Shown one piece after another: positions 5,809 through 13,500 of a stretch of 20,791 nt of DNA. The position numbers and the translations under genes are program-made. Every line of letters starts with the position of its first letter. The stretch's first letter is position 1. Source of the stretch: Flavobacteriaceae bacterium (GTDB lineage Bacteria > Bacteroidota > Bacteroidia > Flavobacteriales > Flavobacteriaceae); assembly GCA_030613745.1 (NCBI GenBank), contig JAUWLK010000016.1, positions 1-20,791 of the forward strand, read 5' to 3'. The notes beneath the pieces are model-generated. The model was not told where the DNA came from and made no database searches. It worked only from the letters and a program-made list of their open reading frames with translations.

Positions 5809-7443
5809 ATGGCAAAAGATATAATTTTTGATATTGAATCAAGAGATGGTTTAAAACGTGGAGTTGATGCTTTAGCAAACGCTGTTAAAGTAACTTTAGG
5901 TCCTAAAGGACGTAACGTTGTAATTGGTAAAGCTTTTGGAGGACCACAAATTACTAAAGACGGTGTTACTGTTGCAAGAGAAATTGAATTGGAAGATCCT
6001 CTAGAAAATATGGGTGCTCAAATGGTAAAAGAAGTTGCTTCAAAAACCAATGATTTGGCTGGTGATGGTACAACCACAGCTACCGTTCTTGCACAAGCAA
6101 TTGTTAAAGAAGGATTAAAAAATGTTGCTGCTGGTGCTAATCCGTTGGATTTAAAACACGGAATTGACAAAGCCGTTGCAGCTGTTGTTGCTGACTTAGA
6201 AAAACAATCACAAGTTGTTGGTAATAAATTAGATAAAATTAAACAAGTTGCTTCAATATCAGCAAATAATGATAATTCAATTGGTGATTTAATTGCCCAA
6301 GCATTTGAAAAAGTTGGTAAAGAAGGAGTTATAACTGTTGAAGAAGCAAAAGGAACTGATACTTATGTAGATATTGTTGAAGGTATGCAATTTGACAGAG
6401 GATATTTATCTCCATACTTTATAACTGATTCTGAGAAAATGATCACTGATCTAGAATCTCCATATATTTTATTGTATGATAAAAAAATATCAACAATGAA
6501 AGATTTATTACCTGTATTAGAACCAGTTGCTCAAACAGGTAAACCATTATTAATAATTGCTGAAGATATTGATGGTGAAGCCTTAGCAACCTTAGTAGTA
6601 AATAAATTACGTGGATCATTAAAAATTGCAGCAGTAAAAGCTCCTGGGTTTGGTGATAGAAGAAAAGCAATGCTAGAAGATATTGCAATTTTAACAGGTG
6701 GAACTGTAATTGCAGAAGAAAGAGGATTTACTCTAGAAAATGCAACAATTGATATGTTAGGTGTTGCAGAAAGAGTAACTATTGACAAAGATAATACCAT
6801 TGTAGTGAACGGCTCTGGAAAATCAGCAGATATCAAAGGAAGAGTTAATCAAATTAAATCACAAATTGAAACAACAACTTCTGACTACGATAAGGAGAAA
6901 TTGCAAGAGCGTCTTGCCAAATTAGCTGGTGGTGTTGCTGTTTTGTATATTGGTGCAGCCAGTGAAGTTGAAATGAAAGAGAAAAAAGATAGAGTTGATG
7001 ATGCACTAAATGCTACAAAAGCTGCTATTGAGGAAGGAATTATTGCCGGTGGAGGTGTTGCATTTGTAAGGGCAAAAAGTATTTTAGAAAAAATTAAAAC
7101 AACTAACCCAGATGAGGAAACAGGTGTTAAGATTTTAGCTCGTGCCATTGAAGAACCATTACGCCAAATAGCTGAAAATGCTGGTGCTGAAGGATCAGTA
7201 GTAGTATCAAAAGTATTGGAAGGTGAAAAAGATTTTGGTTTCAATGCTAAAACTGATGAATATGTTAATATGCATAAAGCTGGAATTATTGATCCAACAA
7301 AAGTTACTCGTATAGCTTTAGAAAATGCCGCTTCTGTAGCTGGTATGATCTTAACTACTGAGTGTGCTTTAGTTGATATTAAAGAAGAAAATGCTCCAGT
7401 TATGCCACCAATGGGTGGTGGTGGAATGCCAGGAATGATGTAG
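5809..7443 (+). CDS. groEL: Chaperonin GroEL (60 kDa)
   Basis: ATP-driven tetradecameric protein-folding chamber. Landmarks: K-V-T-L-G-P-K-G-R-N-V (27-37), the nucleotide-site aspartates D51 (T-K-D-G-V-T-V) and D86 (A-G-D-G-T-T-T-A-T-V-L), the apical domain in the middle, the family signature A-A-I-E-E-G-I-I-A-G-G-G-V-A near 405-418, and a Gly/Met tail ending G-M-P-G-M-M that lines the cavity floor. At 544 aa it is full length and looks intact. It is co-transcribed with groES across the palindromic spacer and ended by the strong stem-loop at 7493-7531. Confidence 0.99.
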   Translation: MAKDIIFDIESRDGLKRGVDALANAVKVTLGPKGRNVVIGKAFGGPQITKDGVTVAREIELEDPLENMGAQMVKEVASKTNDLAGDGTTTATVLAQAIVKEGLKNVAAGANPLDLKHGIDKAVAAVVADLEKQSQVVGNKLDKIKQVASISANNDNSIGDLIAQAFEKVGKEGVITVEEAKGTDTYVDIVEGMQFDRGYLSPYFITDSEKMITDLESPYILLYDKKISTMKDLLPVLEPVAQTGKPLLIIAEDIDGEALATLVVNKLRGSLKIAAVKAPGFGDRRKAMLEDIAILTGGTVIAEERGFTLENATIDMLGVAERVTIDKDNTIVVNGSGKSADIKGRVNQIKSQIETTTSDYDKEKLQERLAKLAGGVAVLYIGAASEVEMKEKKDRVDDALNATKAAIEEGIIAGGGVAFVRAKSILEKIKTTNPDEETGVKILARAIEEPLRQIAENAGAEGSVVVSKVLEGEKDFGFNAKTDEYVNMHKAGIIDPTKVTRIALENAASVAGMILTTECALVDIKEENAPVMPPMGGGGMPGMM

Positions 7444-7457
7444 TGGCGAATCGCCAC
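7443..7457 (+). repeat. Short hairpin at the groEL stop codon
   Basis: GTGGCG (7443-7448) and CGCCAC (7452-7457) form a perfect 6-bp GC-rich stem with loop AAT, starting on the last base of the TAG stop. No T-run follows. It may stabilise the groEL 3' end. Confidence 0.45.
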
Positions 7458-7492
7458 AAATAAGTGGGGAAACTTGACACACAAAATATTTT

Positions 7493-7531
7493 AAAGAGTC
7501 GTTTCAAAATTAAATTTTGAAACGACTCTTT
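7493..7531. terminator. Strong stem-loop terminator after groEL, between convergent genes
   Basis: An 18-bp perfect stem (7493-7510 with 7514-7531) closes a 3-nt loop. The stem ends in T residues on the plus strand (CTCTTTTATT). It sits between groEL and the convergent minus-strand thioredoxin-fold gene, so it can serve both directions. It is the longest perfect dyad I found in the window. Confidence 0.85.
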
Positions 7532-7550
7532 TATTACATTAAAAATTTCT

Positions 7551-7600
7551 TGAAACCAACTATCTCCGAGGCAAGCCATAGGAGTATTTCGCTGGTTTCA
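7551..7600. repeat. Palindromic intergenic repeat (TGAAACCA...TGGTTTCA)
   Basis: 8-bp perfect arms (7551-7558 and 7593-7600) enclose a nested CTCC (7564-7567)/GGAG (7581-7584) pair and the string CGAGGCAAGCC. No coding potential. It resembles a dispersed REP-like intergenic repeat, but only one copy is in the window. Confidence 0.4.
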
Positions 7601-7640
7601 TTTTAACATGAATGTAAAAAAACCGAAATTTATTATTTAG

Positions 7641-7657
7641 ATCCCCTTTTCGGGGAT
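7641..7657. repeat. REP-like hairpin ATCCCC-ttttc-GGGGAT
   Basis: Perfect 6-bp GC-rich stem with a 5-nt loop, followed by GACAT. GTCATCCCC...GGGGAT is a common theme of Bacteroidetes REP-type repeats as I recall them. A nearby 8-bp palindrome CCTCGAGG is at 7674-7681. Confidence 0.45.
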
Positions 7658-7691
7658 GACATTTCAGTGGTTACCTCGAGGAATTCTTTTT

Positions 7692-7705
7692 GATTAAATT
7701 TAATC
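7692..7705. repeat. Perfect 14-bp palindrome next to the stop of the thioredoxin-fold gene
   Basis: GATTAAATTTAATC is fully self-complementary and touches the stop codon of the minus-strand gene at 7706. With no hairpin loop and no T-run on that strand, it is not a terminator by itself. Confidence 0.4.
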
Positions 7706-8290
7706 CTATAAAGATTTCAAGATCTCACTAAAATCAGATCTATTTTTATAATCAGGATCATATTGTTCATATAAAATTTTACCATTTGTATCAATTAAAT
7801 AGGTAGCTGGTACTGGTAAAACATTGTTATTTTCAACATTATATTTAGCTACTTGATTAGATACAAACCCATAGTAGTTAGGTACATTTTCTTTATTTAC
7901 TTCGAAAGCAACTTTATAAGCCTTCATAATTTTATTATCCACATCATGAATTATTGAAAAATTTATTTGAAATTTTTCGGCTGTTTCTTTTGTTCTTTCA
8001 ACAGTTTCTGGAGTTATCACCATGATATAAACTCCTTTTTTAGTAAACTCATTTAAATGTTCTTGTAATGAATTTAAATGTTTTTTACAGTGTGGACACC
8101 AATTTCCACGATAAAAAACTATCAAAATTTTATTGTTTTTTAAAATTTTAGTAGAATTGATTTCTTTTCCATTTTGATCAACACCAAATATATTTGGAGC
8201 TATATCACCAACTTTGAAGTGTTTATTTTCAATTTGTGCAGTTAAGTGAATTGAAAAAATAAATGATATTGCTAAGAGTAAAATCTTCAT
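7706..8290 (-). CDS. Secreted thioredoxin-fold protein (AhpC/TSA, peroxiredoxin-like)
   Basis: Likely an extracytoplasmic thiol-disulfide or peroxiredoxin-type protein. The first ~19 residues are a signal peptide (M-K-I-L-L-L-A-I-S-F, cleavage near T-A-Q). The mature part starts with the AhpC/TSA pattern F-K-V-G-D-I-A-P-N-I, then F-Y-R-G-N-W-C-P-H-C with C65 and C68 as redox pair, and V-P-A-T-Y-L-I-D carrying the cis-proline loop. F-Y-R-G-x-W-C-P-x-C is typical of the peroxiredoxin-like AhpC/TSA branch rather than classical TlpA/ResA. Substrate unknown. It lies 66 nt after the TonB-dependent receptor on the same strand and is probably co-transcribed with it; convergent with groEL. The 194-aa length looks complete. 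Confidence 0.85.
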   Translation of the reverse strand: MKILLLAISFIFSIHLTAQIENKHFKVGDIAPNIFGVDQNGKEINSTKILKNNKILIVFYRGNWCPHCKKHLNSLQEHLNEFTKKGVYIMVITPETVERTKETAEKFQINFSIIHDVDNKIMKAYKVAFEVNKENVPNYYGFVSNQVAKYNVENNNVLPVPATYLIDTNGKILYEQYDPDYKNRSDFSEILKSL

Positions 8291-8356
8291 AATTAAAAAT
8301 TTAAAATTATAAAGATTTAGACGAGTAAAAATTATTTAATTACAAAAATTATGACC

Positions 8357-10174
8357 TTACTTAAAGGTATATTTCAATACAAACATAGCATTACTTTTGG
8401 GCATTGGCACTAAATTTGTTTCAGTGTATTCGGTATTAAATATATTGTTGAATATACCGGATAATTCTAGATCTTTAAACATAATTGTAAGCTTAAGATC
8501 AACTACATTATAACTGGTTCCATCGGGTCTTTCTACAAATTTATAAACAATATTTTGTCGAAAATATTTAAAAAATTGTAAATCAAAAGCAGAAGTTACT
8601 TGATGTTTTATAGAGTTTAAAGAATACCTTGAAAATGTAATGTTTTGTTTTTTAATATCATCTTCCAAAAATGTATATCCAAATTTAAAATTCTGAGAAT
8701 AATTAAACAATTTAAATATGTAATGTATTTCAGTCTCAATACCTTTTGTTATTACTTGTGCTAAGTTTTCTGCACTCCATTTATCTTCTTCATGTTCTTT
8801 AACATAATCTATTAAATTATTGGCATCTCTATAAAATAAGGTAATATTTGCTGTAATTTTATCATTATTAAATTTTAATCCTAATTCTTCTGCCAGAGCT
8901 TTTTCTGGTTTTAAATTATCATTTCCTACTGTAGTTGGACTATTATAATACAAATCTGTATAAGTAGGTATTCTATAGGTATATCCAAAATTACCATACA
9001 CTTTAAACTGATCGTTAATAGCATATCCTAAATCAATCCCAGGAAAGGCATGAAAACCAAAATCGGAAAAATAATTAACAGCAACTCCTGGAGTTATATC
9101 AAAGCTATTATTAAATAATTGTAATCTATGTTCTAAAAAAGCTGTAACCATAGTCCGATCATGATCGCCAAGATTATTACTTGAAATATCTACTTTTGCC
9201 AAGTCAACTCCAAAACCTGTTAATCCAAATTTTGAATCATATATTGTATTTATTTCTCCTCCTAATTTATTGGTAATATGTAAGTTTCTAAAAAAATTAG
9301 GATCATCTCTTAAAAACAAATACATATCCTGTCCTCGTTTCCAATATGCCTTTGGCTTAATTGTAAATTTATTCTTAAAAATACTTGTTGATACACCTAT
9401 TAAACTTGTTTGTGTTTCCTCATATTGATCCATAAAATCTGGACTTGCATAAAAACCATTTGCGCCAAATTTTCTTTCCATAAACATTGCAATAACATCA
9501 AATGGAGTATTATTGGTATTGAATTTACTTTTTATAAAATAGTTTTGATTTGTAAAATCAGTATTATAACGATATCCATCTGAAACACTTCTAGAAATAT
9601 GTACCTGATGAGCTGAATTTTTTAAATTTAAACCACCTGTAAGAGCGATATTTGAAGTACGATATGAACCATATCCTACAACTCCTTTTAATTGTGTTGT
9701 TATATTTTTTTTTGTAACAATGTTTATAGCACCTGTAAAAGCATTTTGTCCAAAAACTCTTGCAGCTGGACCTTTTATAACCTCAATTCTTTCAATATTT
9801 TCAATAGGAATCATCATATTCATTGTATGGTGACCACTTTGAGGATCTTCAGTTTTAATACCATCTATTAAAATCAAAGTTTGATCAAAACTACCACCTC
9901 TAATATAAAGATCAGATTGCATGCCATCAATTCCTCTTCGTCTTACATCTACACCTGTAAACTGTTGTAATAAATCAGCTACGTTTAAAGCAGTGCTTTT
10001 TAGAATATCTTCTTTTGAAATAATTGTAATTGTACGTGAATTTTCATTAAAAGGAATATCTATTCTACTTGAAGTAATAATAACTTCATCCAAATTTTCA
10101 ACTTTTTCTTCTTGTGAAAACAATATATTGTATCCTAAAAACAGAAATAATATTAAAAAATAATTAATCTTCAT
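8357..10174 (-). CDS. TonB-dependent outer-membrane receptor (BtuB/CirA-like)
   Basis: A gated beta-barrel that imports a scarce ligand (siderophore, cobalamin or other) with energy from TonB-ExbBD. Residues 1-20 are a signal peptide (M-K-I-N-Y-F-L-I-L-F ... F-S). Next is a TonB-box-like E-N-L-D-E-V-I-I-T-S-S-R, then the plug domain to ~155 with D-L-Y-I-R-G-G-S-F-D-Q-T-L-I-L-I-D-G-I and E-R-I-E-V-I-K-G-P-A-A-R-V-F-G. The barrel ends with E-Y-T-E-T-N-L-V-P and an aromatic-rich last strand (L-K-Y-T-F-K). At 605 aa with no N-terminal carboxypeptidase-regulatory-like domain, it is a short BtuB-type receptor, not SusC. Ligand unknown: no heme, cobalamin or siderophore gene lies beside it. The start is 26 nt past the operon terminator, and I see no clear promoter of its own. 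Confidence 0.92.
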   Translation of the reverse strand: MKINYFLILFLFLGYNILFSQEEKVENLDEVIITSSRIDIPFNENSRTITIISKEDILKSTALNVADLLQQFTGVDVRRRGIDGMQSDLYIRGGSFDQTLILIDGIKTEDPQSGHHTMNMMIPIENIERIEVIKGPAARVFGQNAFTGAINIVTKKNITTQLKGVVGYGSYRTSNIALTGGLNLKNSAHQVHISRSVSDGYRYNTDFTNQNYFIKSKFNTNNTPFDVIAMFMERKFGANGFYASPDFMDQYEETQTSLIGVSTSIFKNKFTIKPKAYWKRGQDMYLFLRDDPNFFRNLHITNKLGGEINTIYDSKFGLTGFGVDLAKVDISSNNLGDHDRTMVTAFLEHRLQLFNNSFDITPGVAVNYFSDFGFHAFPGIDLGYAINDQFKVYGNFGYTYRIPTYTDLYYNSPTTVGNDNLKPEKALAEELGLKFNNDKITANITLFYRDANNLIDYVKEHEEDKWSAENLAQVITKGIETEIHYIFKLFNYSQNFKFGYTFLEDDIKKQNITFSRYSLNSIKHQVTSAFDLQFFKYFRQNIVYKFVERPDGTSYNVVDLKLTIMFKDLELSGIFNNIFNTEYTETNLVPMPKSNAMFVLKYTFK

Positions 10175-10193
10175 TTTGATTTTATTAGCGAAA

Positions 10194-10222
10194 TAAAAAA
10201 AACCGAGTTAGAGAACTCGGTT
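10194..10222 (-). terminator. Intrinsic terminator of the ribosomal protein/rpoBC/DUF3467 operon
   Basis: Perfect 9-bp stem (10201-10209 with 10214-10222), 4-nt loop, and on the minus strand a run of U (complement of the A-run 10195-10202) right after the stem. It lies 9 nt past the DUF3467 stop codon, so it ends the long minus-strand operon. It is only 26 nt upstream of the TonB-dependent receptor start. Confidence 0.9.
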
Positions 10223-10231
10223 ATGATTATT

Positions 10232-10540
10232 TTAAGCTTGACCCGTTGGTCCAAAATTCATAGGAATTGGAGGTTGATCATAATCTTTAATTTTTCCATG
10301 ACTATTTTCAAATCTCTTCACATTTTCTGCCAAAGCTTTCATTAACCTCTTGGCATGTTGTGGTGTTAATATTATACGAGATTTAACTCTTGCCTTTGGA
10401 GTACCTGGCATAACATTGATAAAGTCTATCACAAACTCAGAAACTGAATGATTTATTATAGCCAAATTAGCATAAGTTCCTTCGGCTATTTTTTCATCTA
10501 ATTCAATATTTAATTGATTTTGTTTCTCTTCTTTTTCCAT
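10232..10540 (-). CDS. DUF3467 family protein downstream of rpoC
   Basis: A 102-aa cytoplasmic protein with no signal peptide or membrane segment. The N-terminus is charged (M-E-K-E-E-K-Q-N-Q-L). The core has Y-A-N-L-A-I-I-N-H-S-V-S-E-F-V-I-D-F and R-I-I-L-T-P-Q-H-A-K-R-L-M-K-A-L, the pattern I associate with DUF3467. Function is unknown. In flavobacteria I recall it directly behind rpoC, as here (51-nt gap), which suggests co-expression with RNA polymerase and perhaps a link to transcription; that link is inference. It is the last gene of the operon before the terminator. Confidence 0.85.
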   Translation of the reverse strand: MEKEEKQNQLNIELDEKIAEGTYANLAIINHSVSEFVIDFINVMPGTPKARVKSRIILTPQHAKRLMKALAENVKRFENSHGKIKDYDQPPIPMNFGPTGQA

Positions 10541-10562
10541 ATCTTAAAATTTATATTAATCA

Positions 10563-10586
10563 AAAGGTATGACGAATCATACCTTT
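10563..10586 (-). promoter_or_regulatory. Hairpin with UUCG loop between rpoC and the DUF3467 gene (transcript strand)
   Basis: Perfect 10-bp stem (10563-10572 with 10577-10586). On the transcribed (minus) strand the loop reads UUCG, a very stable tetraloop, and the stem ends in UUUU. It begins 5 nt after the rpoC stop and ends 22 nt before the DUF3467 start. It could be a weak terminator, or a 3'-end protector or processing site for the long rpoBC mRNA. Confidence 0.6.
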
Positions 10587-10591
10587 AAATA

Positions 10592-13500
10592 TTAATTTTC
10601 AATTTCTTCATTAAGTCCTACTATAATATTATCATATGCTCTCATACCTGTACCTGCTGGAATTCGTTTTCCAACAATAACATTTTCTTTCAATCCTTCT
10701 AAATAATCTTCTTTTCCATTTACAGCAGCCTCATTTAAAACTTTTGTAGTTTCTTGGAATGATGCAGCTGAAATAAATGATTTAGTTTGTAATGAAGCTC
10801 TTGTTATTCCTTGTAATATAGGCTCGGCTGTTGCCGGAATTGCATCACGTGCATCAACTAGATTCTTATCATTTCTACGCAAAATTGAATTTTCATCACG
10901 TAATGCACGTGATGTAACAATTTGTCCGGCTTTTAATATATCCGAATCACCTGCTTCTTCAATAACTTTCATTCCGTAAATATTATCATTTATATTCATA
11001 AAATCATTTTTATGAATCAATTGATTTTCTAAGAAAATAGTATCTCCTGAATCAACTATTTTAACTTTACGCATCATTTGACGAACTACCACCTCAAAGT
11101 GCTTGTCATTAATTTTTACACCTTGTAATCGATAAACTTCTTGAATTTCATTCACTAAATATTCTTGTACTTTTGCAGGACCTTCAATATTTAAGATATC
11201 TATTGGTGTAGTAGCTCCATCAGATAAAGACATACCAGCTTTCACAAAATCATTTTCCTGAACTAAAATTTGATTAGATAATTTTACTAAGTATTTTTTA
11301 ATATCACCTAATTTTGATTCAATTATAATTTCACGATTTCCACGTTTAATTTTACCAAATGTTACAACACCATCAATTTCAGAAACTACTGAAGGATTTG
11401 ATGGGTTACGTGCTTCAAATAACTCGGTTACACGAGGTAAACCACCTGTAATATCACCTGCTTTACCCGATTTACGAGGAATTTTAACTAATATCTCACC
11501 AGGTTTAATTTTTTGACCATCTTCAATTAATAAGTGGGCTCCAACTGGTAAAGAATACGAACGCAAAACTTCACCTTTACTATTATGTACATGTAAGGTT
11601 GGAATAACTTTCTTTTTCTTAGCATCAGAAATCACTTTTTCTTTATAACCTGTTTGTTCGTCCATCTCTACTTGAAAAGTAACACCTTCCAGTACATCTT
11701 CAAAAACAGCTTTACCTCCAAATTCAGAAATAATAACACCATTATATGGATCCCATTGACAAACTATATCTCCTTCTTTAATTTTTCCTTTATTTTTAAC
11801 AAAAAGATGAGAACCATAAGGAATATTATTTGTACTTAAAACAATACCTGTTTTCTTGTCAACAATTTTAATTTCTGAAGTTCTAGAAATTATAATTTCA
11901 ACAGGGTTATCCTCATTATCAAAACTTTCAACAGTTTTTAGATCATCAATAACTATATCACCTTTAAACTTAGAAACAAGTTTATTCTCTTCAGAAATAT
12001 TCCCTGCAATACCTCCTACGTGGAAAGTACGAAGTGTTAATTGTGTTCCTGGTTCACCAATTGATTGTGCAGCAATTACTCCTACTGCCTCACCAATTTG
12101 AACCATGCTATTAGTAGACAAACTATTACCATAACATTTGGCACAAATTCCTTTTTTGGCTTCACAAGTTAAAGCAGAGCGAACTTCAACCATTTCTATT
12201 GAAGTTTTTTCAATTTTTTCTACATTTTCTTCAGTAAATAACTCACCTGCTTTTACTATAATTTCATCAGTTCTAGGATCATGAACATCATGTAATGAAA
12301 TACGTCCTAAAATTCTTTCTCCTAAAGTTTCAACTATTTCATCATTGTTTTTTAGTGGTTTTACTTCTAAACCTCTTAAGGTTCCACAATCAAACTCATT
12401 AACAATTACATCTTGTGAAACATCAACCAAACGACGAGTTAAGTACCCTGCATCTGCAGTTTTCAAAGCTGTATCGGCAAGACCTTTACGTGCACCGTGA
12501 GTAGAAATAAAATACTCTAAAATTGATAATCCTTCTTTAAAGTTAGAAAGAATTGGGTTTTCAATAATTTCACCACCTCCAGCAGTTGATTTTTTAGGTT
12601 TTGCCATCAATCCACGCATACCGGTTAACTGGCGAATTTGTTCTTTCGATCCCCTTGCACCAGAATCCAACATCATATAAACTGAGTTAAATCCTTGTTG
12701 GTCTTCACGTAAACGTTTCATTGAAAGCTCAGTTAAACGGTTATTCGTTGAGCTCCAAATATCAATAACTTGATTATAACGTTCTTTATTGGTAAGCATC
12801 CCCATGTTATAACTCGACATAATCGAATCAACTTGCTTATTCGCTTCATCAATCATCCCTTGTTTTTCTTCAGGTATAATGATATCTCCTAGACTAAATG
12901 ATAAACCACCTTGGAATGCAAATTTGTATCCCATATTTTTAATATTATCTAAAAACTTACCAATAGTTGGAACATCAGTAACTTTTAAAATATTTCCAAT
13001 AATATCACGTAAAGATCTTTTAGTTAAAACTTCATTGATATAACCTGCTTCTTCAGGAACAACTTCGTTAAATAAAACTCTACCAACGGTAGTTTCAATA
13101 ATTTTATTTACACTTTCACCTTTTTCATTAAGGTCTTTAGTTCGTACTTTAATGCTTGCATTTAACTCAACTTTCTTTTCATTAAATGCAATGTTTACTT
13201 CTTCTGGTGAATAAAAGGTAATTCCTTCTCCTTTTACTTTATGTTTAGGAGTAGATTTTCTTTCTTTGGTCATATAATATAAACCCAAAACCATATCCTG
13301 AGAAGGTACAGTAATTGGTGAACCATTTGCCGGATTCAATATATTATGTGAAGCTAATAATAATAATTGTGATTCTAATATAGCTTCTTGTCCTAAAGGT
13401 AAATGAACCGCCATTTGATCACCATCGAAATCGGCATTAAATGCAGTACATACCAAAGGATGTAATTGAATAGCTTTACCTTCAATTAATTTTGGCTGGA

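Noticed and set aside
6885..7484. 199-codon open frame on the minus strand across the groEL 3' half
   Set aside because: It is antisense to groEL, has low-complexity Ser/Ala/Pro composition typical of shadows of conserved genes, and matches no family I recognise.
8354..8368. ACCTT/AAGGT hairpin over the TonB-dependent receptor stop codon
   Set aside because: Only 5 bp, partly in coding sequence and with no adjacent U-run; too weak to call a terminator.
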